DNA of 22,771 nt. Source: Caryophanales bacterium UBA7476. Its GTDB lineage: Bacteria; Bacillota_I; Bacilli_A; RF39; UBA660. Under the pieces are notes generated by a model. That model made no database searches. It was not told the DNA's origin and saw only the letters and a program-made list of their open reading frames with translations. The stretch lies in contig DLOU01000008.1 in NCBI GenBank assembly GCA_002477275.1, positions 23,659-46,429 of the forward strand, given 5' to 3'. Position 1 is the first letter of the stretch, and each line of letters starts with the position of its first letter. Shown here piece by piece: positions 15,410-22,771 of the stretch. A program made the position numbers and the translations under genes.

Positions 15410-18400
15410 ATGAAGATAACATTGTTTTTGTCTACTGGACTATATGATTTTAGTTTACCTAATGATGTTTCGGGTAGTTATTCATTTGATAGTGATCCTG
15501 ATGAAAGTGCAAAACTTATTAATGTTGAAGCTGTAGATGGTAGATGGGTTATTTATTCTACTTCAGATGTAAAAATTATTCTAAATGATAGAATAGGTGA
15601 TAGAGTTTATCTAGTAGAAAATTGCTTCTATATTTTACAACGTGGTGAAGTTAATTATTTAATATATACTGAAGTTCCTGCACATGGTACTATGGTTGCT
15701 TATAATTATGATCAAAATATAAATTTAATTATAGGTAATTCAGAACAATGTAATCTAAAATATAATTGTAGTTTACTTAACAATACTGCTATTAGAGTAT
15801 CTTATACTGATAAAGGTTTAATTGTTCAAAAAGATGGCAATGTTTTTGTCTATTTAAATAATATTTTTCTAAAAGAAAATTCTCATTCTATTAGAAGTGG
15901 AGATCAAATTGATATATATGGTCTTAGAATAATTTTCCTTCCTGGATTTTTGCTAGTTAACAATCCTGGTAATTTACTTACAGTTTTGAAAACTTCTAAT
16001 TTAACTGATAAAATAATAAACTTTGATGATAGTCAAACAGAACGTGAAATAAAGGACGTTCCTTTATATGGACCAAATGATTATTTTTCTAAACCACCTA
16101 GAATTAGAAGAGTAATAGAAGAAAAAGAAATAAAAATTGACAGACCACCTTCAACAGTTCAACAGACTACACCTCTTATAATGACACTTGGACCAATGCT
16201 TGCTATGGGAGTTTCTTCATCAATTAATTTCTTAAATCAAGTAGATAAAATTAATTCTTCAACTGAAATAACAAAGCAGCAGCTTTTAACATTAATTACA
16301 ACTATTACAATGTTATTTTCTTCGCTTGTTTGGCCTATTTTTATGCAATTTTATAATAGAATTCATGCTAAAATTCAAAAGAAAACTACAGTTAAAAAGT
16401 ACAAAAAATATTTTGAAACAAAGAAAAAAGAATTACAGGCTGAATATGATTTACAAAAAAATATTTTACAAGAAAACTTACTTAGTATAAAAGATTGTGT
16501 AAATATAATTAATACTAAAACAATTAACTTTTGGGATAAAAGAATAGAACAAAGTGATTTCTTAGTAGTAAGACTAGGAATTGGTGATGTACCATTAAAA
16601 ATTAATTATAAATTTCCAGAAGAAGAGTTTTCTATGGAAGAAGATGAACTTAAAAAGATAGCAGATGAAGAAGTTAATAAATTTAAATATATTAAAGATG
16701 TACCAGTTGGTTATTCATTATTTGAAAACAACTTAACTGCTGTTATGGGTGAAAATAAAATTACACATGATTTCTTAAATAATATTATTTTACAACTTTT
16801 AACTTTTTATAGTTATGAAGATTTAAAATTAATTGTTTTCACTAATAAAATTAATGAAAAAAGATGGAATTATGTTAAACTTTTAAATCATAATTTTGAT
16901 AACTCTAAAAGACTTAGATTTTTCTCTTCTTCACTTGAAGATGCTAAAGAAATATCCGGATTTATTGAGTTTGAACTTAATAATAGACTTCAAGATCCAC
17001 AAGCTGCATCTAGAAAACCATATTATTTAATTATTACTGATGATTATGATTCAATTAAAAAGTTTAACTTTATGAAATGTTTAACAGAACTTGATAATAA
17101 TGTTGGGTTTAGTATAGTTATTGCTGAAGAAAGAATGAGTAAAGTTCCTAGTAAATGTGTTAACTTTATTACATTAGGTAATGAAAAATCAAGTGTTTTA
17201 CAAAATTCATATGAAAAACAGGAAACTACTGAATTTAAAAATGAAATTGATACATCTATTGATATGAATTCTGTTGCTAGAGTTCTTTCTAATATACCTA
17301 TAGAGTTTGAAGAGGGAATGAGTCAACTCCCTGAATCAGTTACTTTCCTTGAAATGGAAAAAGTTAGTAAAATTGAACAACTTAATATAATGAATAGATG
17401 GAATACTAATGATTCAACTACAAGTTTAAAGGCTGAAATTGGTGTTGATGAGAATGAAGAATTAATCTATCTTGATTTGCATGAAAAGAAACATGGTCCA
17501 CATGGATTAATAGCGGGAACAACTGGTTCAGGAAAATCTGAATTTATAATTACGTATATTTTATCTATGACTATTAATTATAGTCCAGACGATGTTGCGT
17601 TTATTCTTATCGATTATAAAGGTGGTGGACTTGCATTTGCATTTGAAAATCAAGCTACTGGTGTATCTCTTCCACATTTGGCGGGAATTATTACAAACTT
17701 AGATAAAGCTGAAATGAATAGAACTTTAGTAAGTATTGATAGTGAAGTTAAAAGAAGACAAAGAATATTTAATGAAGCACGTGATAAACTTGGACAAAGT
17801 ACAATTGACATATATAAATATCAACAATTCTATCATGAAGGAAAACTTGATGAACCTTGTCCACATTTATTCATTATTTGTGATGAGTTTGCTGAACTTA
17901 AGAGTCAACAACCTGATTTTATGGATAACTTAATCAGTGTTGCTCGTATTGGACGTAGTTTAGGTGTCCACTTAATTCTTGCTACTCAGAAACCTTCTGG
18001 TGTTGTTAATGATCAGATCTGGTCAAATACTAAGTTTAGAGTATGTTTAAAAGTTCAAACTGAAGGTGATAGTAATGAAATGATAAAAAAACCACTTGCT
18101 GCTTCTTTAAAACAAGCTGGTAGATTCTATTTACAAGTAGGACTTGATGAAGTATTCCTACTTGGTCAATCAGGTTGGTGTGGTGCTAAATATTATCCTA
18201 CTGATAAAATTGTTAAAACTGTTGATAAGAGTATTAACTTTATTGGAAATACTGGTAGTTTTATTAAGAGTATTCAAGCAGGTGATGGAAGTCAACAACG
18301 TGGCGAAGCTCAAGGTGAACAACTTGGTAATATTTTAAATAATATAATTGAGGTTAGTAAAGCGTGTAATAAAAAAGCTAAGAGATTATGGCTTGAAAAT

Positions 18401-19972
18401 ATTCCAGCACTTATTTATATCAACAATTTAATTACTAAATATTCGTATCAAATTAAGCCATATGAAGTTTGTCCTATTATTGGTGAATATGATGCTCCTG
18501 AAAATCAAGAACAAGGACTTCTTTCTTATTCACTTAATGAAAGAGGTAATACTATTATTATTGGTAATGAAGGGACTGAAAGAGAAAATTTACTTGATGC
18601 GTTTATATTCTCAATAATTACAACTCATTCACCAGACGAAGTAAATCTTTACTTAGTTGATTATGGCTCAGAAGTATTAAGAAAATATATGAAAGCACCT
18701 CATTTTGGTGGAATGTGTTTTGCTGATGAAGTTGAGCCACTTAGAAATTTATTTAAATTAATTGATTCTGAAATAGCTGAAAGAAAACAGTTATTTATGG
18801 ATTATGGTGGAGAATATAATTCTTATATAAAACAGCAGCAACAAAGAATTCCTATGAGAGTAATAATTATTAATAATATGGATTCATTTAATGAAAGTAA
18901 TTCTCAATATTCAGATATGTTAATATCTATTACTAGAGATTGTGCTAGATATGGTATTTACTTTATATTAACTGGTTCAACGCCATCTTCTATTTATAGA
19001 AAGATACTACAAAATTTTGAAACTAATTTTGTATTACATTTAACAGATGCTAGTTCGTATAATTCATTATTTACTAATCAAAGAAGTAAACTTATCCCTA
19101 GGGATATCCCTGGACGTGGTTTGTGTGAAATAGATGGTGCTATTCATGAATTCCAAACTGCATCTATTGTTGAAGAAGAAAAACTTAGTCAAACTATAAA
19201 GGCAACTATTGAGGAATTAAATAATAAGTATCAAACTCGTGCTAAACCGATTCCATCACTTCCAGAACAAGTTACATTTGATTTCATTAAACCATACATT
19301 AAAGATATTAAACATGTTCCTATTGGTATTTCAAGAGAGACTCTTGATCCTGTCAAATTTGATTTAACAGTAGGAAATATGTTCCAGTTTGCTTCTAATA
19401 GATTAGAGAATATGAGATCATTTATTTTATCTTTAGTAAAAGTTTTCCAAGCTATTGATAAAACTAGTGTAGTATTTATCGATGCTGAAGGGCTTTTCCC
19501 TCAGTTTAAAGGTAATATTCCAAACTATTTCGATAGCGATTTTCAAAATAGTATTACTAAAATATGCGAATATGTAAAATATTTTAAAACACAAAATGCT
19601 GATGGAAATGCTATTGTAATATTTGCTGGTCTTGAAAAATTAAAGAAGTCAGTTACTGATACAAGTGTTTTTGATAATTTATTCAAAGAGATTAAATCTT
19701 CTGAAAATGTATTCTTATTTGTAGCTGAAGCATTACGTAAATTTAAACTTCTTGATTATGATAATTGGTATAGTCAAATTAAGAATAATATTTATGGTTT
19801 ATGGATTGGAACTGGTGTTACTGATCAATCTATGTTTAGATTAGGTAGTACTACTAAAGATATGTCTAAACCAACTCCTAATAATATGGGTTATTACATT
19901 TCAGAATCTAATGCTACTTTTGTTAAATTAATTGAATTTGAGAAAATAGTGGAGGAGAATGAAGATGAATAA
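15410..19972 (+). CDS. essC: EssC: FtsK/SpoIIIE-type ATPase of the type VIIb secretion system
   Basis: Motor of the type VIIb (ESX-like) secretion system in the cell membrane, 1520 aa, the usual length. Two N-terminal FHA-like beta domains (about residues 1-90 and 95-185, the second with LIIGNSEQCN and SGDQIDIYG) precede two membrane helices (about 255-275 and 293-316), a coiled-coil stretch and three FtsK-type ATPase domains. Domain 1 has a complete Walker A (G703-TTGSGKS) and Walker B (FIICDE, D825-E826). In domain 2 the P-loop is broken: from G1052 it reads GNEGTERE, so G, K and S/T become E, R and E, and its B strand ends in NNMDSF. Domain 3 (about 1310-1500) lacks a P-loop too. ATG 15410 lies 9 bases after AGGAG. 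It overlaps the next gene. Confidence 0.95.
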   Translation: MKITLFLSTGLYDFSLPNDVSGSYSFDSDPDESAKLINVEAVDGRWVIYSTSDVKIILNDRIGDRVYLVENCFYILQRGEVNYLIYTEVPAHGTMVAYNYDQNINLIIGNSEQCNLKYNCSLLNNTAIRVSYTDKGLIVQKDGNVFVYLNNIFLKENSHSIRSGDQIDIYGLRIIFLPGFLLVNNPGNLLTVLKTSNLTDKIINFDDSQTEREIKDVPLYGPNDYFSKPPRIRRVIEEKEIKIDRPPSTVQQTTPLIMTLGPMLAMGVSSSINFLNQVDKINSSTEITKQQLLTLITTITMLFSSLVWPIFMQFYNRIHAKIQKKTTVKKYKKYFETKKKELQAEYDLQKNILQENLLSIKDCVNIINTKTINFWDKRIEQSDFLVVRLGIGDVPLKINYKFPEEEFSMEEDELKKIADEEVNKFKYIKDVPVGYSLFENNLTAVMGENKITHDFLNNIILQLLTFYSYEDLKLIVFTNKINEKRWNYVKLLNHNFDNSKRLRFFSSSLEDAKEISGFIEFELNNRLQDPQAASRKPYYLIITDDYDSIKKFNFMKCLTELDNNVGFSIVIAEERMSKVPSKCVNFITLGNEKSSVLQNSYEKQETTEFKNEIDTSIDMNSVARVLSNIPIEFEEGMSQLPESVTFLEMEKVSKIEQLNIMNRWNTNDSTTSLKAEIGVDENEELIYLDLHEKKHGPHGLIAGTTGSGKSEFIITYILSMTINYSPDDVAFILIDYKGGGLAFAFENQATGVSLPHLAGIITNLDKAEMNRTLVSIDSEVKRRQRIFNEARDKLGQSTIDIYKYQQFYHEGKLDEPCPHLFIICDEFAELKSQQPDFMDNLISVARIGRSLGVHLILATQKPSGVVNDQIWSNTKFRVCLKVQTEGDSNEMIKKPLAASLKQAGRFYLQVGLDEVFLLGQSGWCGAKYYPTDKIVKTVDKSINFIGNTGSFIKSIQAGDGSQQRGEAQGEQLGNILNNIIEVSKACNKKAKRLWLENIPALIYINNLITKYSYQIKPYEVCPIIGEYDAPENQEQGLLSYSLNERGNTIIIGNEGTERENLLDAFIFSIITTHSPDEVNLYLVDYGSEVLRKYMKAPHFGGMCFADEVEPLRNLFKLIDSEIAERKQLFMDYGGEYNSYIKQQQQRIPMRVIIINNMDSFNESNSQYSDMLISITRDCARYGIYFILTGSTPSSIYRKILQNFETNFVLHLTDASSYNSLFTNQRSKLIPRDIPGRGLCEIDGAIHEFQTASIVEEEKLSQTIKATIEELNNKYQTRAKPIPSLPEQVTFDFIKPYIKDIKHVPIGISRETLDPVKFDLTVGNMFQFASNRLENMRSFILSLVKVFQAIDKTSVVFIDAEGLFPQFKGNIPNYFDSDFQNSITKICEYVKYFKTQNADGNAIVIFAGLEKLKKSVTDTSVFDNLFKEIKSSENVFLFVAEALRKFKLLDYDNWYSQIKNNIYGLWIGTGVTDQSMFRLGSTTKDMSKPTPNNMGYYISESNATFVKLIEFEKIVEENEDE

Positions 19973-20234
19973 TAAAGTATTAATAAGATTAAATGTACCT
20001 GAAATTGATGAAGTGTATGATTTGTTTATACCAGTCAATGAGGTACTTTGGAAAGTGAATCAAATGATTGTTCATTGTGTTAACGGATTATCGAGTGGAG
20101 CACTTGATAAAAATAAAAAATATGTTTTGATTAATAAAGCTAATGGTTTTGTTTATTCTAATAGTAGTTTGATTATAGAAACTGATATTAGAAATGCGAC
20201 TGAACTTTTACTTGTTTCACTTCTTTACTATTAA
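19965..20234 (+). CDS. YukD/EsaB-like ubiquitin-fold protein of the T7SS
   Basis: 89 aa, small and beta-rich: NKVLIRLNVPEIDEVYDLFIP, a central helix (WKVNQMIVHCVNGL) and C-terminal strands ending GFVYSNSSLIIETDIRNATELLLVSLLYY. Size, order of secondary structure and direct link to essC fit the YukD/EsaB ubiquitin-like partner, a cytosolic component or regulator of type VIIb systems. Direct sequence identity to characterised EsaB is not evident by eye, so the call rests largely on context. I prefer ATG 19965, 7 bases after GGAGGAG; the in-frame ATG at 19959 touches that site. The start lies within the last codons of essC, so coupling is likely, and a long terminator follows. Confidence 0.75.
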   Translation: MNNKVLIRLNVPEIDEVYDLFIPVNEVLWKVNQMIVHCVNGLSSGALDKNKKYVLINKANGFVYSNSSLIIETDIRNATELLLVSLLYY

Positions 20235-20238
20235 AGAT

Positions 20239-20285
20239 AAATTAGGTGTAAATTTACTTATTTACACTTGATTTATTTTTTTTTT
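20239..20285 (+). terminator. Strong terminator between the T7SS motor genes and the substrate gene
   Basis: Inner stem AGGTGTAAAT (20244-20253) with ATTTACACTT (20260-20269), ten pairs including a G-T, loop TTACTT. After one mismatch it continues with AAAT / ATTT (20239-20242 with 20271-20274). A run of ten T follows. It separates essC-yukD from the next transcript. Confidence 0.9.
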
Positions 20286-20303
20286 GATGGTAGTATTATT
20301 TTA

Positions 20304-20320
20304 GATAAAGATAATTTATC
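20304..20320 (+). promoter_or_regulatory. Small hairpin in the leader of the substrate gene
   Basis: GATAAA (20304-20309), loop GATAA, TTTATC (20315-20320): a perfect 6-bp stem with no T-run, 29 bases before the ATG. It may be a 5' stabiliser or an operator-like palindrome. No convincing sigma-A promoter stands out between 20285 and 20350 (TTGATG at 20284 has no good partner), so the start of this transcript is unclear. Confidence 0.35.
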
Positions 20321-20349
20321 AAATAAATATTGTAGGAGGATAGAAAAAG

Positions 20350-21060
20350 ATGAACGGAGATTATGCAAACGCAGGTTATTACGGATATGATGAAGAAAGC
20401 ATCAGAAAAATGTATCAAGGCTTATTTGATGCATATGAAACTTTAATTAAAAATGTTGGTGGCGAACTTCAAACAAAAGTAATTGATCCGATTGGTAGTT
20501 TCTGGTATGCAAAGGAAGCTCAAAATACTGGTGATGCTATTGTTAATGTAATTAATAATGACTTCTCTGATGCATTATGCACAACTTATGGTCAATTAAC
20601 TGAATATTTAGAAGGAGTTGCTAAAACTTGGGCTGATTATACTCAAAATACTCCAGTTACTAACACTGTTGGAAATAGTAGTTCTAAGATTAATTCTAAT
20701 AGAGATGCAATTAAAGAAAACTTAAATAATCAATTTGTTGGTATTAATAGTGATGATGCTGTAGCATATACTGAAGGGTTACCTGGTGTTAAAACAGAAA
20801 TTACAAATGCAATTTCTGAAACATATTCTAAGATTAAAGAATTAGCTCCATTTGTTGGTGGACAACAAGAACAAGCTGTTCTAGGATTAATTCAAAAACT
20901 TGAAGAATCTGTTACTGATATGTTTAGTTTTGTTATCGATGGTACAGGAAGTTTTTCTGCTTCAAATTCTGACTTTAAAGGTATTAAAAAAGCAATGGAA
21001 GATTGGACAGAAGAATACAAGGAAAGAGCAAGAAAAGCAAAAGAAGCAATGGAAAGCTAA
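20350..21060 (+). CDS. Candidate T7SS substrate, tandem WXG100-like helical protein, 236 aa
   Basis: All-helical acidic protein with no classical signal peptide. The two halves look alike in plan. First half: a helix (about 14-45), a turn PIGSFWYAKEAQNTG with W52, then a long helix (about 62-98). Second half: a helix (about 138-165), a turn APFVGGQQEQAV (166-177), then helices to the end. This helix-turn-helix plan around W or G is what WXG100 proteins show, so it may be a fused pair acting like an ESX heterodimer. A serine/asparagine-rich linker (about 100-118) joins the halves. It has a strong ribosome-binding site (AGGAGG) and hairpins on both sides, which suits an abundant secreted product. 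A strict WXG motif is missing, so the family call is inference; the CDS itself is secure. Confidence 0.72.
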   Translation: MNGDYANAGYYGYDEESIRKMYQGLFDAYETLIKNVGGELQTKVIDPIGSFWYAKEAQNTGDAIVNVINNDFSDALCTTYGQLTEYLEGVAKTWADYTQNTPVTNTVGNSSSKINSNRDAIKENLNNQFVGINSDDAVAYTEGLPGVKTEITNAISETYSKIKELAPFVGGQQEQAVLGLIQKLEESVTDMFSFVIDGTGSFSASNSDFKGIKKAMEDWTEEYKERARKAKEAMES

Positions 21061-21100
21061 TAAATATTTTATTCAAGAAAGTTCTTTTCTTGATATATGG

Positions 21101-21125
21101 AAGCTATTTTTTAATAGCTTTTATA
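21101..21125 (+). terminator. Hairpin (probable partial terminator) after the substrate gene
   Basis: Stem AAGCTATT (21101-21108) with AATAGCTT (21113-21120), loop TTTT, then TTATATATT. The T-tail is short, so it may stop only part of transcription. Just upstream, TCAAGAA / TTCTTGA (21073-21079 with 21087-21093) forms another stem that could protect the 3' end of the substrate message. Confidence 0.55.
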
Positions 21126-21149
21126 TATTAGGAAAAGAGGTGCAATGAT

Positions 21150-21731
21150 ATGAAGGTAAATGTAGGTGAAATGTCTGATAAACTTAATAGTATTAACAAT
21201 GATTTATCAGAATTTGAAAATTTATACCAATCAATATTTAGGGAAGTTGATATTGCTAGAGGTTATTGGAATGATGATAATGCAGAAAAGTTTTCTTCTT
21301 CTATGAATAATGAAAAAAATCAATCTATTAAACTTTATCAGGAATTATCTTCTAGAAGAGATGTTTATCAATTTGTTAAAGATGAGTATTCTAGAAGTGG
21401 TAATGTAATAACTTATGATCAGAATAGAAAAGGTGATTTTTTATATAGATTAGGTGAAGCTAAATCAAAAATTAATGAAGCTCAAAATAAATTAAGAGAA
21501 ACATATGAAAGTGGTCTTGGATTCTATAGTAATTTTGCAGCAGGATCTTTTCAAAATGTTTTAAATAATGTTCTTGATTATTATATGAGAGTTCTTGATG
21601 ATTGCTATTCTGAAGTTAATAGATATTTATCAGATTTTGAGAATATTGAAAATCGTACTAAACAAAAAATTGATGAATTACAAGATTATACATATGAAAA
21701 TTATAATCCTGTAAAGATACCAAGACCTTAA
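21150..21731 (+). CDS. WXG100-like T7SS protein, 193 aa
   Basis: An all-helical protein. Its first 90 residues have the WXG100 plan: a helix (MSDKLNSINNDLSEFENLYQ), a turn GYWNDDNAEKF (W40, with W-N-D in place of W-x-G), then a second helix. A further 100 residues of predicted coiled-coil helices (YRLGEAKSKINEAQ, NVLDYYMRVLDDCYSEVNRY) follow, ending with the tail NPVKIPRP. It could be a secreted effector partner or an intracellular targeting factor of the T7SS. GAGGTG precedes ATG 21150; an ATG at 21144 meets a stop after one codon. It begins a run of three closely packed small genes. Confidence 0.72.
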   Translation: MKVNVGEMSDKLNSINNDLSEFENLYQSIFREVDIARGYWNDDNAEKFSSSMNNEKNQSIKLYQELSSRRDVYQFVKDEYSRSGNVITYDQNRKGDFLYRLGEAKSKINEAQNKLRETYESGLGFYSNFAAGSFQNVLNNVLDYYMRVLDDCYSEVNRYLSDFENIENRTKQKIDELQDYTYENYNPVKIPRP

Positions 21732-21746
21732 GTATAGGAGAATGTT

Positions 21747-22058
21747 ATGAATGGATTAAATTTTGTAAAAGAAGATGAAGTTTTAAAATCTGCTAGTTTT
21801 ATAGATAATTATGTTGTTAAAGAAGTAGGCCTTCTTGAAAGATTATCTGATAATCTTAGATATGGGTTTGGAGGTACTTATTCATCTGATAATTATAATA
21901 GAATTACTTCTAAATGTACTAATTTAAAAAGACATTCTTACATAGTTACTGGTAACAATAAGAAGATTAGTGGTACACTTAAAGATGTTTGTATATTATA
22001 TAAGAGTGTTGCACGTAAAGAAGCAAGTAAACTTGAAGATGCTAGGAGGGAATTTTAA
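21747..22058 (+). CDS. Small helical T7SS-associated protein, 103 aa
   Basis: 103 aa with a first helix (about residues 12-38), a turn RYGFGGTYSSDNYNRI that sits where a WXG motif would be, and a second basic helix that ends in SVARKEASKLEDARREF. I recognise no named family. Size, helix-turn-helix plan and place resemble the small partners coded beside LXG toxins. TAGGAG precedes the ATG by about 8 bases. Its TAA shares a base with the next start (TAATG), so the two are likely translated together. Confidence 0.65.
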   Translation: MNGLNFVKEDEVLKSASFIDNYVVKEVGLLERLSDNLRYGFGGTYSSDNYNRITSKCTNLKRHSYIVTGNNKKISGTLKDVCILYKSVARKEASKLEDARREF

Positions 22059-22273
22059 TGAAGAGTAAAGAAGAAGTGCGCGATTTATTTTGTTCTTATT
22101 CTGAAATGATGTATGATTGCTATTGTAAATTATTTGATTTGTGTAATGAACTTCCACGTGTCCTTGATATAGATGGTAATTCGCCTAGAAAGACTGAAAT
22201 GCTTAAAATGAGGGATGAATTACTTGAACTTCATTATAACTCTATGGATCTTGTAAACAATGATTTAATTTAA
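22058..22273 (+). CDS. Small helical T7SS-associated protein, 71 aa
   Basis: 71 aa, two helices (about residues 3-33 and 44-66) joined by VLDIDGNSPR: a simple helical hairpin, somewhat acidic, with four cysteines in the first helix (C12, C21, C23, C28 by my count). No named family is recognised. It could be a targeting chaperone of the kind found as pairs beside LXG proteins, but that rests on context. AGGAGG lies inside the end of the preceding gene, and a hairpin terminator follows directly after the stop. Confidence 0.62.
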   Translation: MKSKEEVRDLFCSYSEMMYDCYCKLFDLCNELPRVLDIDGNSPRKTEMLKMRDELLELHYNSMDLVNNDLI

Positions 22274-22293
22274 CTCTAAAAAAGAGTTTTTTT
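22272..22293 (+). terminator. Terminator after the three small T7SS genes
   Basis: Stem AACTCT (22272-22277) with AGAGTT (22283-22288), loop AAAAA, then a T-run. The stem is short (6 bp) but the tail is good. Confidence 0.75.
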
Positions 22294-22294
22294 A

Positions 22295-22323
22295 TTGAAA
22301 TTTATTGATATTTATTGTATACT
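22295..22323 (+). promoter_or_regulatory. Promoter of the DUF4176 gene
   Basis: TTGAAA (22295-22300), a 17-base spacer and TATACT (22318-22323), each one base off consensus. It lies between a terminator and the next start. Confidence 0.7.
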
Positions 22324-22356
22324 TTATTTAGTATTTTATAGTAAAGGGGAGATAGT

Positions 22357-22771
22357 ATGATACCAGAAAGGTTTTTACCATTGGGGTCGGTAGTTACATT
22401 AAAGGATGCTAAAAAATCAATTATGATTATCGGGTATGGTTTTACAGGTGAAGTTGATAATTCAACTAAAGTATTTGATTATTGTGCTTGTTTATATCCT
22501 GAAGGATTTTTAGACCCTAATAAAAGTATTTTATTCGATCATGAAAGCATCGAAAAAGTTGATGCTTTAGGATTTGATGATGAAAGAGGAGCTCAATGGA
22601 GAAAATTCTTCTCTGATAATTTAGATAATATTAAAAAACAATTTGAAAATGGAGAGGCTGATTTATCGAATTTATCAGTTGATAATCCAAATTTATCAAC
22701 ATATATTTCAGTCGATGAATTAGAAAAACAAAAACAAGCAGAGGCTCCTGCAGCACCAAAAAGTGCAGAAG
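22357..22771 (+). CDS. DUF4176 family protein, 3' end cut by the window
   Basis: The frame opens at ATG 22357 after AGGGGAG and is still open at the right edge, giving 138 residues. Residues 1-95 carry the DUF4176 pattern: FLPLGSVVTLKDAKKSIMIIGYGF, then VFDYCACLYPEGFLDPNKSILFDHESIEKV and a GFDDE segment. A helix and a proline/alanine/lysine-rich tail (EKQKQAEAPAAPKSAE) follow, longer than the plain domain. DUF4176 proteins are small cytosolic proteins coded in type VII toxin loci, with no proven activity known to me. A new promoter precedes it, so it starts a separate transcript, and an LXG-type toxin or further T7SS genes are likely beyond the edge. Confidence 0.85.
   Translation, partial: MIPERFLPLGSVVTLKDAKKSIMIIGYGFTGEVDNSTKVFDYCACLYPEGFLDPNKSILFDHESIEKVDALGFDDERGAQWRKFFSDNLDNIKKQFENGEADLSNLSVDNPNLSTYISVDELEKQKQAEAPAAPKSAE

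Noticed and set aside
17736..18338. Short plus-strand frames inside essC
   Set aside because: They overlap the ATPase domain 1 coding sequence in another frame, with no ribosome-binding sites.
20900..21148. 82-codon plus-strand frame over the end of the 236-aa gene
   Set aside because: It overlaps the C-terminal helix in a shifted frame and runs through the hairpins after the stop; no ribosome-binding site at its start.
1..22771. CRISPR arrays, insertion sequences, tRNA or rRNA genes
   Set aside because: I looked for regular direct repeats, transposase motifs, terminal inverted repeats and tRNA-like cloverleaf ends and found none that I could support.

Overview
The window looks like an AT-rich, low-GC Firmicute from the Bacilli/Erysipelotrichia/Mollicutes side, probably one of the gut lineages with compact genomes. 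This is inference from gene content. The signs are Shine-Dalgarno sequences of the AGGAGGTGAT type, consensus TTGACA/TATAAT promoters, a T-box leader, a CIRCE operator, a ClpB without its N-domain (as in Mycoplasma), short intergenic gaps and type VIIb secretion genes. TGA serves as a stop codon at four operon junctions and never falls inside a gene, so the standard bacterial code (11) applies, not code 4.

Layout. (1) 1-402: the tail of a multi-pass membrane protein, its terminator and a small 59-codon gene. (2) 415-1749, minus strand: a GT-C-type membrane glycosyltransferase. (3) 1863-9280: a strong promoter and a T-box leader, then argS, then, without any visible terminator, a complete MoxR/Bat set (MoxR ATPase, DUF58 protein, small anchored protein, two membrane VWA proteins, TPR protein) and a GNAT acetyltransferase. 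These eight genes are spaced 4-27 bases apart or overlap, and a hairpin terminator follows the last. (4) 9316-9675: a small lipoprotein with its own terminator. (5) 9744-13133: mutL and an unrecognised 518-residue helical protein. (6) 13148-15346: clpB with a CIRCE operator over its promoter. (7) 15356 to the end: a type VIIb secretion locus with essC, a YukD/EsaB-like gene, a terminator, a probable tandem WXG100-like secreted protein, another hairpin, three small helical WXG100/LXG-chaperone-like genes, a terminator, a promoter and a DUF4176 gene cut by the window end.

How the genes fit together. The MoxR/DUF58/VWA/TPR genes should form one membrane-associated AAA+/von Willebrand machine with a chaperone or envelope-stress role. 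Sharing the argS leader would tie its expression to tRNA charging. The T7SS genes encode the export motor, a small ubiquitin-like partner and candidate substrates or chaperones. EssA, EssB and EsaA are not in the window, and a toxin is likely downstream because DUF4176 genes usually sit beside LXG-type toxin genes.

The points most worth a second look are the T-box (its specifier position reads UGA rather than an arginine codon, and its 3' part can pair with the argS ribosome-binding site), the tandem WXG-like protein with hairpin-separated expression, the degenerate second and third ATPase sites of EssC, and the orphan helical protein beside mutL.
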